Origin: Pseudalkalibacillus hwajinpoensis
Lineage (GTDB): Bacteria > Bacillota > Bacilli > Bacillales > Guptibacillaceae
DNA length: 64,000 nt
Reading direction: 5' to 3'
Assembly (NCBI RefSeq): GCF_015234585.1
Contig: NZ_JADFCM010000001.1
Coordinates: 1 to 64,000 of the forward strand
Of the stretch, positions 32,950 to 40,330 are shown in pieces. Below the pieces are notes generated by a model, which saw nothing but the letters and a program-made list of their open reading frames with translations, had not been told where the DNA came from and ran no database searches. Numbering within the stretch: the first letter of the stretch is position 1; the number at the start of each line of letters is the position of its first letter. The position numbers and the translations under genes are program-made.

Positions 32950-33389
32950 AAGTGATTTTCTTAGAAGATGTAAAAGGTAAAGGTAAAAAAGGCGAAGTGA
33001 AAAATGTGGCAGACGGTTATGCTCGTAACCATCTGTTGAAGAATAATCTAGCTCTAGAAGCAAATAATGCAAATATGAAAACTTTAAAAGCAAAACAGCG
33101 CAGTGATGATAAAAAGGCTCAGGAAGAGCTTGATGAGGCAAAAGCGCTGAAAGAAACAATCGAAAGCCTTGAAGTTGAATTGGAAACAAAATCTGGTGAA
33201 GGCGGCCGTTTATTTGGATCCATTACAAGTAAAAATATTGCTGAAGAACTGAAAAAGCACGACATCAAAGTGGATAAACGTAAAATCGAGCTTGATGAAC
33301 CAATCCGTTCACTGGGATACACGAATGTACCCATTAAATTGCACCATGATGTAACAGCAACTGTTAAAGTACATGTGGTAGAGCAATAA
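32946..33389 (+). CDS. rplI: Large ribosomal subunit protein bL9
   Basis: A 147-residue two-domain ribosomal protein with the N-terminal [21 protein letters not shown], a long connecting helix (about 40-75) and a C-terminal domain. The start overlaps the gdpP stop (ATGA). The order gdpP-rplI-dnaB helicase is conserved in Bacilli. Confidence 0.97.
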   Translation: MKVIFLEDVKGKGKKGEVKNVADGYARNHLLKNNLALEANNANMKTLKAKQRSDDKKAQEELDEAKALKETIESLEVELETKSGEGGRLFGSITSKNIAEELKKHDIKVDKRKIELDEPIRSLGYTNVPIKLHHDVTATVKVHVVEQ

Positions 33390-33437
33390 TAGGTGATCAC
33401 GGGTGGAAAATAGCGAAATGCTCAGGGGGAAAACAAC

Positions 33438-34799
33438 ATGAGTGATTTATTTGCTGATCGTACGCCACCTCAAAATATAGAAGCTGAACAAGCGGTAATC
33501 GGTGCTGTTTTCTTAGAAATTGATGCACTCACAACAGCAACGGAAGTATTGCAGCCAGAAGACTTTTATAGAGCGGCACATCAGAAGATTTTCTCTGTCA
33601 TGATTGATCTCTCCGAGAAGGGTGAGCCTGTCGATCTTGTCACGGTTACATCAGAGCTGCAGGACCTTAAAATTCTTGAAGAAATTGGTGGAGTATCTTA
33701 CCTAAGTGATCTGGCTAATTCAGTTCCTACGGCTGCGAACGTTGAGTATTATTCTAAAATTGTAGAAGAGAAATCAATCTTAAGAAGACTTATTCGCGCC
33801 GCCACAGATATAGCTTCCGATGGCTATGCGAAAGAAAATGAGATTGAAAACCTTCTATCAGAAGCTGAGAAATCCATTATGGAGGTTTCTCAGCGAAAGA
33901 ATACAGGAGCTTTTATATCTATTAAAGATGTTCTTGTAACTGCCTATGATAATATTGAAATGCTACAAAACAGTACTGAAGATATTACAGGCATTCCTAC
34001 AGGATTTTCTGAGCTTGATCGAATGACCGCAGGCTTTCAACGAAATGACTTGATCATTGTTGCAGCAAGACCTTCTGTAGGTAAGACAGCTTTTGCTCTT
34101 AACATTGCTCAAAATGTCGCTACGAAGACGGATGAAAATGTTGCGATCTTTAGTCTTGAGATGGGTGCTGAACAGCTTGTCATGCGTATGCTCTGTGCTG
34201 AAGGGAATATTGATGCACAACGTCTTCGAACAGGTGGACTGACAGGAGATGACTGGCAGAAGCTGACGATGGCTATGGGTAGTCTTTCAAATGCCGGTAT
34301 TTATATTGATGATACTCCTGGTATTCGAGTTGGTGATATTCGTGCTAAATGTCGACGCTTGAAGCAGGAGAAGGGCCTTGGCATGATTCTAATTGATTAT
34401 ATGCAGCTTATTCGTGGTAATGGATCTGGGGAGAACAGACAACAAGAAGTTTCCGAAATATCGAGGTCCTTAAAAGGCATTGCACGTGAACTTGAAGTAC
34501 CTCTCATTTCACTATCACAGCTCTCTCGTGGAGTTGAGTCGAGACAGGATAAAAGACCAATGATGTCTGATATACGTGAATCTGGAAGTATTGAGCAGGA
34601 TGCTGATATTGTCGCGTTCTTATACCGAGATGATTATTATGATAAGGAATCGGAAAATAAAAACATCATTGAAATTATTATTGCAAAGCAGCGAAATGGT
34701 CCAGTTGGAACAGTAGAGCTTGCATTTGTGAAAGAATACAATAAATTCGTTAACCTGGAAAGGCGTCATGATGAAGGTGACATGCCACCAGGTGCCTAA
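33438..34799 (+). CDS. dnaB: Replicative DNA helicase (DnaB type; DnaC in B. subtilis)
   Basis: Hexameric 5'-3' helicase of 453 residues. The N-terminal domain (PPQNIEAEQAVIGAVFLE) and the RecA-like C-terminal domain with Walker A AARPSVGKTAFALN near 210 and Walker B MILIDYMQLI are seen, plus the arginine finger region. The protein is named DnaC in B. subtilis, where DnaB is a loader. GGGGG lies upstream. A terminator begins at the stop codon. Confidence 0.97.
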   Translation: MSDLFADRTPPQNIEAEQAVIGAVFLEIDALTTATEVLQPEDFYRAAHQKIFSVMIDLSEKGEPVDLVTVTSELQDLKILEEIGGVSYLSDLANSVPTAANVEYYSKIVEEKSILRRLIRAATDIASDGYAKENEIENLLSEAEKSIMEVSQRKNTGAFISIKDVLVTAYDNIEMLQNSTEDITGIPTGFSELDRMTAGFQRNDLIIVAARPSVGKTAFALNIAQNVATKTDENVAIFSLEMGAEQLVMRMLCAEGNIDAQRLRTGGLTGDDWQKLTMAMGSLSNAGIYIDDTPGIRVGDIRAKCRRLKQEKGLGMILIDYMQLIRGNGSGENRQQEVSEISRSLKGIARELEVPLISLSQLSRGVESRQDKRPMMSDIRESGSIEQDADIVAFLYRDDYYDKESENKNIIEIIIAKQRNGPVGTVELAFVKEYNKFVNLERRHDEGDMPPGA

Positions 34800-34827
34800 A
34801 AAAGCCTCTTTTATGAGGCTTTTTTAT
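34798..34827 (+). terminator. Terminator after the replicative helicase gene
   Basis: AAAAAAGCCTC and GAGGCTTTTTT flank a 6-nt loop. It closes the yybS-gdpP-rplI-helicase group. Confidence 0.93.
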
Positions 34828-34893
34828 TATAGTTCACAAAAATGAGCATAATAAAAGCACTACATTTGTCTTATTTTTATTCGAAAGGAATAA

Positions 34894-34941
34894 CTAAATA
34901 ACGAACATAATTATATTTATTTATATAATTGTTCGGGTTTG
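34894..34941. promoter_or_regulatory. PurR operator (two inverted PurBox-like sites)
   Basis: Two CGAAC-centred boxes face each other: AACGAACATAA at about 34900-34910 and ATAATTGTTCGGGTTT at 34925-34940 (complement contains CCCGAACAAT). They match the Bacillus PurBox AWWWCCGAACWWT with one or two differences and lie just upstream of the purA -35, the usual PurR arrangement. Adenine-dependent repression of purA is the expected outcome. Confidence 0.75.
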
Positions 34942-34970
34942 TTGACTTACAATCATCAAATTGGTACACT
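34942..34970 (+). promoter_or_regulatory. purA promoter
   Basis: -35 TTGACT (34942-34947), 17-nt spacer, -10 TACACT (34965-34970). The PurR-like boxes end directly against the -35. Confidence 0.75.
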
Positions 34971-35043
34971 TACCCTGGGTTTTTTAAAAAAAGAAGTATG
35001 CTTCTTGATGAATTAATCGTAGGAAGCATCTGGAGGTGCTCAA

Positions 35044-36330
35044 ATGCCATCAGTAGTTGTGGTAGGAACACAGTGGGGCGATGAAGGTAAAGGAAAGATT
35101 ACGGATTACCTCTCGGAAAATGCAGAAGTTGTCGCTCGTTATCAGGGTGGAAACAATGCAGGACATACAATTGTATTTAATGATACGAAGTACAAACTTC
35201 ACTTGATTCCATCAGGAATTTTTTATGACGATAAAATTTGTGTCATCGGAAACGGAATGGTTGTTGATCCAAAAGCTGTTCTTGAAGAACTTGCCTATTT
35301 ACATGAACGCAATATTAATACAGATAACCTGCGCATTAGCAATCGCGCACATGTTATTCTTCCTTATCACTTGAAGCTTGATGTCGTGGAAGAAGAGTAC
35401 AAAGGCGAAAATAAAATTGGCACAACGAAAAAAGGAATTGGCCCAGCATATATGGACAAAGCTGCAAGAGTGGGAATCCGTATTTGTGATCTTCTTGACA
35501 GAGAAGTATTTGAAGAGAAGCTGGAGCGTAACCTAACTGATAAAAATCGTCTTCTAGAGAAAATGTATGAAGTTGAAGGCTTTAAAAAAGAAGATATTCT
35601 TGAAGAATACTACGAATACGGCCAAAAGATTGCAAAGTATGTTGTAGATACTTCAGTGGTCCTTAATGATGCCATTGATGAAGGGCGTCGTGTTCTATTT
35701 GAAGGTGCACAAGGTGTCATGCTTGATATCGATCAGGGTACATACCCATTTGTAACGTCTTCAAATCCAATTGCTGGTGGGGTTACAATTGGTTCAGGTG
35801 TAGGACCTAGTAAAATTAATCATGTTGTTGGTGTTTCGAAGGCTTATACGACACGAGTAGGTGACGGCCCGTTCCCTACTGAGCTTCATGATGAAGTAGG
35901 CGACCAAATTCGTGAAGTAGGAAATGAATATGGTACAACGACTGGCAGACCGCGCAGAGTTGGCTGGTTCGACAGCGTTGTAGTACGACATGCACGCCGC
36001 GTAAGCGGAATTACCGATCTTTCTCTAAATTCCATTGATGTACTGACTGGCATCGAAACGCTTAAAATTTGTACAGCATATAAGTACAAAGGTGAAGTTA
36101 TTGAAGAGTTCCCAGCAAGCCTTAAGGTTCTTGCTGAATGTGAACCTGTTTATGAAGAAATGCCTGGTTGGACAGAAGATATTACTGGTGTGAAAAACCT
36201 AGGTGATTTACCACCTAACGCACGTCACTATATTGAGCGTGTTTCACAATTGACAGGTATTCCATTATCAATCTTCTCAGTAGGTCCAGACCGTAATCAA
36301 ACAAATATGATTCGTGGCGTTTTTGCTTAA
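35044..36330 (+). CDS. purA: Adenylosuccinate synthetase
   Basis: A 428-residue GTP-dependent enzyme joining IMP and aspartate, the first committed step to AMP. It has the N-terminal P-loop [15 protein letters not shown] with catalytic Asp, [23 protein letters not shown], and C-terminal [16 protein letters not shown] lies upstream of the ATG. It is a single-gene unit between its own PurR-controlled promoter and a terminator. Confidence 0.98.
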   Translation: MPSVVVVGTQWGDEGKGKITDYLSENAEVVARYQGGNNAGHTIVFNDTKYKLHLIPSGIFYDDKICVIGNGMVVDPKAVLEELAYLHERNINTDNLRISNRAHVILPYHLKLDVVEEEYKGENKIGTTKKGIGPAYMDKAARVGIRICDLLDREVFEEKLERNLTDKNRLLEKMYEVEGFKKEDILEEYYEYGQKIAKYVVDTSVVLNDAIDEGRRVLFEGAQGVMLDIDQGTYPFVTSSNPIAGGVTIGSGVGPSKINHVVGVSKAYTTRVGDGPFPTELHDEVGDQIREVGNEYGTTTGRPRRVGWFDSVVVRHARRVSGITDLSLNSIDVLTGIETLKICTAYKYKGEVIEEFPASLKVLAECEPVYEEMPGWTEDITGVKNLGDLPPNARHYIERVSQLTGIPLSIFSVGPDRNQTNMIRGVFA

Positions 36331-36336
36331 TTGATC

Positions 36337-36368
36337 GAGCTGGCAGCTGAGACTGCCAGCTTTTTTTA
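36337..36368 (+). terminator. Terminator after purA
   Basis: Stem AGCTGGCAG/CTGCCAGCT with a 6-nt loop is followed by seven T. Confidence 0.94.
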
Positions 36369-36458
36369 GAACATTAGAAGTTGGAAAATTCTGCAGAAAA
36401 ACGATTTTTGTGGTAAACTTGGACTATCAAAATTGTTAAACTTTGATGAGGTGTTCGC

Positions 36459-36896
36459 ATGAGTCGGAATAAAAGACAGGTCTTTCGTCAGCAGCTTGAC
36501 GTTCCTTTTGCTGCAAGGATGAGAATTATTGAAAAGAACACACCTGTCGCTACGGATTTTAACCATAAAATTTATATTCATGATATCGGACTCGAAGGTA
36601 TTGGTTTTTCTGTAGATTTTGAAGCGCCAATGCATACGAATATGGAGTTTTCGATTAAGTTAAATGATGAACCATTTCGCATTACAGGTGAAGTGGTGTG
36701 GGGGAAGCCAAACGACCCTAATGATCCAAACACAAGAGCAAGCCACTTTTTTGGTGTGAAGTTTCATCTCAAAACGGATAAGGAATCCTCACTCATTTTT
36801 CAAGAGGTCAATCGTTTCGCCATTAAACGTCATCGTCGGAAACAAGAAATTCGTGAAATGATGAAAGAGCGATTAAATAAACAGGCAAAGGGGTAA
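36459..36896 (+). CDS. PilZ domain protein
   Basis: A 145-residue protein with a C-terminal PilZ-like beta barrel. The c-di-GMP arginine motif appears as RQVFR near the N-terminus. The second motif, usually D/NxSxxG, reads DIGLEG (Gly in place of Ser), followed by IGFSVDFE. The Lys/Arg-rich C-terminal helix is long. It may bind c-di-GMP as a receptor or may have weakened binding. GAGGTG precedes the ATG. It stands between purA and a tRNA cluster, with no motility or cellulose gene nearby. Confidence 0.75.
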   Translation: MSRNKRQVFRQQLDVPFAARMRIIEKNTPVATDFNHKIYIHDIGLEGIGFSVDFEAPMHTNMEFSIKLNDEPFRITGEVVWGKPNDPNDPNTRASHFFGVKFHLKTDKESSLIFQEVNRFAIKRHRRKQEIREMMKERLNKQAKG

Positions 36897-36953
36897 ATTA
36901 AGACAGGGTTAACTTACTCCATGGCTGTTTTTTTATTTTCTTTTCAAGATCTC

Positions 36954-36982
36954 TTGCTTTTTATGAAATCCAATGATATGAT
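36954..36982 (+). promoter_or_regulatory. tRNA cluster promoter
   Basis: -35 TTGCTT (36954-36959), 17-nt spacer, -10 TATGAT (36977-36982), about 32 nt upstream of tRNA-Lys. Confidence 0.7.
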
Positions 36983-37014
36983 AAATCTTGTCGTCGTTAC
37001 AAGATACTTATGAC

Positions 37015-37090
37015 GAGCCATTAGCTCAGTTGGTAGAGCATCTGACTTTTAATCAGAGGGTCGAAGGTTCGAGTCCTTCATGGCTCACCA
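37015..37090 (+). tRNA. tRNA-Lys (TTT anticodon)
   Basis: A 76-nt cloverleaf. Acceptor GAGCCAT/ATGGCTC, D arm AGCTCAGTTGGTAGAGC, anticodon loop CTTTTAA within CTGA..TCAG, T arm with GGTTCGAGTCC, and encoded ACCA end. Confidence 0.97.
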
Positions 37091-37120
37091 TTTTCTTTAG
37101 ATGAAAATGATACATATCGT

Positions 37121-37198
<78 letters not shown>

Positions 37199-37316
37199 AA
37201 ATTTAACTGCGTCGATTAATCTTCCTTGTTAAATTTTTATCGGAGTCCCTTCAGGGGCAACCTAAACGCATAACTTGGTATGATTTCTCTCAAACGTAAG
37301 TGAACAATATTTGAAT

Positions 37317-37392
37317 GGTCTCGTGGTGTAGCGGTTAACATGCCTGCCTGTCACGCAGGAGATCGCGGGTTCGATTCCCGTCGAGACCGCCA
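37317..37392 (+). tRNA. tRNA-Asp (GTC anticodon)
   Basis: A 76-nt cloverleaf. Acceptor GGTCTCG/CGAGACC, anticodon stem CCTGC/GCAGG with CTGTCAC loop, T arm GGGTTCGATTCCC, GCCA end. It lies about 120 bp from the fMet gene; I see nothing else in that gap. Confidence 0.97.
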
Positions 37393-37421
37393 TTTAATCT
37401 ATTAAATGGAATTAGTAATAT

Positions 37422-37447
37422 GGCTCTGTAGCTCAGTCGGTAGAGCA
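37422..37447 (+). pseudogene. Truncated 5' copy of tRNA-Phe
   Basis: These 26 bases (GGCTCTG, D arm AGCTCAGTCGGTAGAGC, A) are identical to the first 26 of the intact tRNA-Phe at 37571. The identity includes the preceding TAT. The copy stops at the anticodon stem and continues into about 123 bp of unrelated sequence, so it cannot fold as a tRNA. Confidence 0.85.
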
Positions 37448-37570
37448 ACGAGCAAAGCTTCATCGAATTTCCGACGAGTTGTCCCGACACAGCTAGCTTC
37501 AAAGCAAGGCTTGTAGAGGAAGGGACAGAGGTTTTACACAGCATAAGCTGATGGACAGTATATCTTATAT

Positions 37571-37646
37571 GGCTCTGTAGCTCAGTCGGTAGAGCAGTGG
37601 ACTGAAAATCCACGTGTCGGCGGTTCGATTCCGTCCGGAGCCACCA
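37571..37646 (+). tRNA. tRNA-Phe (GAA anticodon)
   Basis: A 76-nt cloverleaf. Acceptor GGCTCTG/CGGAGCC with one T-G pair, anticodon stem TGGACT/ATCCA around CTGAAAA, T arm CGGTTCGATTCCG, ACCA end. It follows a truncated copy of itself. Confidence 0.97.
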
Positions 37647-37675
37647 TTATTTTTCAATTAACAACGTACATATAT

Positions 37676-37709
37676 CGCATATCTCTCATTGAGGGGTATG
37701 CGTTTTTTT
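37676..37709 (+). terminator. Terminator after the tRNA cluster
   Basis: CGCATATCTCTC and GAGGGGTATGCG pair with two G-U pairs around ATT, followed by seven T. Confidence 0.85.
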
Positions 37710-37828
37710 GTTGTTGATTTTTAAAAGCGAACTATTTCCTGCAGTCGTGATCCTTATTTAAAGTGTAAGGTAATCGATGAAGAACCTTCCAGTTTTCTGG
37801 TATGAGTTGCCACGATCGTGACGAAATG

Positions 37829-37845
37829 ACTACATTTTTATTACA
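37829..37845 (-). promoter_or_regulatory. Candidate WalR binding site
   Basis: On the minus strand TGTAAT, five A, TGTAGT matches the WalR consensus TGTWAH-N5-TGTWAH at all but one defined position. It lies about 95 nt upstream of a cell-wall hydrolase gene of the kind the WalRK system controls, and 1.8 kb upstream of walR itself. Confidence 0.5.
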
Positions 37846-37939
37846 AGTTGAGTATTTGTACCCATGTGACTTCCTGTATATGATAAAGTGCGAAACGTGA
37901 GTAAAAAAGATAGTTTTAGCTATAGCAGGGGGAAGTCGC

Positions 37940-39346
37940 ATGAAAAAAATAAATGTACGTCGTTTTATACAACTTTCAGTCATTGTAACGAGTGTTAGTA
38001 CACTTTTTTGGATAGAACCAGTTGGTGCATCAGTTTATAATCTCATGAAGCCTGTTTATCACGTTTATATAGATGGAGAAAACGTAGGCACTGTAGATAG
38101 TCGAGCGGTATTGAACGAAAATATAAAGGAATTAAAAAACGAACAAGAGGCAAATGGTGTGAAGTTATCAGTTGAGAATGACGTGGAGGTTGTGACGGAA
38201 CGCTTATTTAAACCTTCAGTTGACAATAAGGAAGCACTCGAGCAATTAGATGAAGAAATTACGTTTACTGGTGAAGGGTATACCCTCTCTTTTGATGGAG
38301 AGCAGGTAGGGAGCTTCGTAAGTGAGGAACAAGCAAAAGATGCTCTATGGGAGTACGCTAAGTCCTTACTTACTGATGATAAAGTGAAGGAAATTGAGAG
38401 AACAAGTCTGAATGTATTCGAATCAAGTGATAAGCCTCATCCGATCGATGCTGTTGAGCTCTCACAACCATTTACAGTTGAAAAGAATGAAGTGAACCCA
38501 GAGGATATTTTAACGGAGGAGGAAGGAGTGTCCCTCCTTAAATCAGGTTTTGAAGAAGAGGTAACATATAAAGTTACAGAAAACCAATCTCTTAAACAAG
38601 TAGCTAAAAAGTTTAAGATGGATGTTAAAGAATTAATGGAGAAAAATAACCTTTCTAGTGAGGATGAGATAAAGAAGGGTGATCAATTAAACGTTCTTGA
38701 GAAGAATAAATTTGTAAACGTGATGGAAACGGTAGAAATTGAAAAAACAAAAGAAATTCCATATCAAGTTACTAAAAAGAAAAGTGATTCTCTCTTAAAG
38801 GGTGAGAAGAAAGTAACGCAAGATGGAGAAAAGGGTAAGAAGACTGTTACTTATAAAGTAAAACGTGAAAATGGAAAAGCCGTTGAAAAGAAAGTTGTGA
38901 AAGAAGACGTTTCTAAGGAACCTGTAGATGAGGTAATTAAAATTGGAACAAAGGTAATTCCATCAAAAGGAACTGGTTCATTTGCATGGCCTGCTGTAGG
39001 AGGAACAATTACAAGTAAGCAGGGCGATCGCTGGGGATCTTACCATAAAGGAATCGATATTGCGGGGGTATCGGATAAAACAATCCGTACAGTGGATAAT
39101 GGAAAGGTTACAGCTGCAGGTACGCGAAGTGGTTATGGGAACCAGGTTACTGTTAATCACAATAACGGTTTAAAAACAACTTATTCTCACCTGGCGTCCA
39201 TTTCTGTCTCAGTTGGCGATACGGTTCAGAAAGGTGACAAAATTGGAGTTATGGGTACTACAGGAGATTCAACAGGTATTCATCTTCATTTTGAAGTATA
39301 TAAAAACGGTGATCTTGAAAATCCAATGAATTACGTGAAAAAATAA
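37940..39346 (+). CDS. Secreted M23 peptidoglycan endopeptidase with LysM and G5 domains
   Basis: A 468-residue exported protein. The N-terminal signal (IQLSVIVTSVSTLFWIEPV) is followed by an extended region, a LysM-type wall-binding motif near 205-250 (VTYKVTENQSLKQVAKKF), a G5 domain near 257-335 (IPYQVTKKKSDSLLKGEKKV) and a C-terminal M23/LytM domain. That domain has the zinc ligands HKGIDIA and HLHFEV. It is likely a DD-endopeptidase acting on peptidoglycan cross-links. AGGGGGAAG precedes the ATG. Its position just before walRK and the upstream WalR-like box suggest it belongs to the WalR regulon. Confidence 0.88.
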   Translation: MKKINVRRFIQLSVIVTSVSTLFWIEPVGASVYNLMKPVYHVYIDGENVGTVDSRAVLNENIKELKNEQEANGVKLSVENDVEVVTERLFKPSVDNKEALEQLDEEITFTGEGYTLSFDGEQVGSFVSEEQAKDALWEYAKSLLTDDKVKEIERTSLNVFESSDKPHPIDAVELSQPFTVEKNEVNPEDILTEEEGVSLLKSGFEEEVTYKVTENQSLKQVAKKFKMDVKELMEKNNLSSEDEIKKGDQLNVLEKNKFVNVMETVEIEKTKEIPYQVTKKKSDSLLKGEKKVTQDGEKGKKTVTYKVKRENGKAVEKKVVKEDVSKEPVDEVIKIGTKVIPSKGTGSFAWPAVGGTITSKQGDRWGSYHKGIDIAGVSDKTIRTVDNGKVTAAGTRSGYGNQVTVNHNNGLKTTYSHLASISVSVGDTVQKGDKIGVMGTTGDSTGIHLHFEVYKNGDLENPMNYVKK

Positions 39347-39375
39347 CCTTCAGTGAAAACTGAAGGTTTCTTTTA
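39345..39375 (+). terminator. Terminator after the M23 peptidase gene
   Basis: AACCTTCAGT and ACTGAAGGTT flank a GAAA loop, then TCTTTTAT. Confidence 0.85.
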
Positions 39376-39567
39376 TGGCTTCCTGGCGAAAGATGTGTTT
39401 GAATGGCGAATGCATTAGTAGGACTTCATAAAGCCATTAGGTAACGGTGTTATAAGACGAAAGAGAAAGGACGTAGCGTTTCTCTTATAGAAGTTAAGGG
39501 AAGAGCGGTAGGGAATCGTAATAAAACCTACATAATATGATAAAATAGACAAAAGTATGCATGTTTC

Positions 39568-39599
39568 ATATCAACGGTAAATTGATATTGTCATATCAA
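39568..39599 (+). promoter_or_regulatory. Alternative hairpins ahead of walR
   Basis: Three short segments ATATCAA (39568-39574), TTGATAT (39582-39588) and ATATCAA (39593-39599) can form either of two mutually exclusive 7-bp hairpins. The second ends 2 nt before the walR ribosome binding site GAAGGAG. Either a leader switch or a pair of operator half-sites is possible. The rest of the 39376-39615 gap shows no gene, and I found no convincing promoter. Confidence 0.35.
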
Positions 39600-39615
39600 A
39601 GAAGGAGCGTTCATA

Positions 39616-40323
39616 ATGGACAAGAAAATTCTTGTTGTAGATGATGAAAAACCAATTGCAGATATTCTGCAATTTAATCTTGAGAAGGAAGGCTTTACGG
39701 TGGTTTGTGCTTACGATGGAGACGAGGCCATTGCTAAAGTTGAGGAAGAGAATCCGGATATGATTCTTCTTGATATCATGTTACCTCAACGTGACGGAAT
39801 GGAAGTTTGTCGTGAAGTTCGTAAAAAATATGAAATGCCAATTATTATGCTAACGGCAAAGGATTCTGAAATTGATAAAGTGCTAGGTCTTGAGCTTGGT
39901 GCTGATGATTATGTGACAAAGCCTTTCAGTACACGTGAGCTTATTGCGCGTGTAAAAGCCAATTTGCGCCGTCGTCAGCAGGAGCCTGAGAAAGAATCTT
40001 CACCGAACTCGCTTATTAAAGTGGGTGCGCTAACGATTCATCCAGATGCTTATCTTGTTACGAAGCGTGAAGAATCAATTGAGTTAACACATAGAGAATT
40101 TGAATTGCTACATTATTTATCAAAACATATAGGTCAAGTTATGACCCGAGAGCATTTGTTACAAACTGTTTGGGGATATGATTATTTTGGCGATGTTAGA
40201 ACAGTAGATGTAACAGTACGTCGATTACGCGAGAAAGTCGAAGATAATCCAAGCCATCCGACATGGATTATTACAAGACGTGGCGTTGGCTACTATATGC
40301 GTGAACCGGAACAGGAGCAGTAA
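39616..40323 (+). CDS. walR: Two-component response regulator WalR (YycF)
   Basis: OmpR-type regulator of 235 residues controlling wall hydrolases and essential in most Bacilli. The receiver domain has DD at 9-10, phospho-Asp53 (LLDIMLP), Thr in MLTAKD, and Lys in TKPFS. The C-terminal winged helix has [12 protein letters not shown] and [16 protein letters not shown] precedes the ATG. It is the first gene of walRKHIJ. Confidence 0.98.
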   Translation: MDKKILVVDDEKPIADILQFNLEKEGFTVVCAYDGDEAIAKVEEENPDMILLDIMLPQRDGMEVCREVRKKYEMPIIMLTAKDSEIDKVLGLELGADDYVTKPFSTRELIARVKANLRRRQQEPEKESSPNSLIKVGALTIHPDAYLVTKREESIELTHREFELLHYLSKHIGQVMTREHLLQTVWGYDYFGDVRTVDVTVRRLREKVEDNPSHPTWIITRRGVGYYMREPEQEQ

Positions 40324-40330
40324 ACTTTAG

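Noticed and set aside
37335..37613. A 92-codon minus-strand frame across the tRNA-Asp and tRNA-Phe region
   Set aside because: It is antisense to tRNA genes and ends in a GLDGNRTRDLLRDRQAC-type segment, a familiar false product of tRNA-antisense translation.
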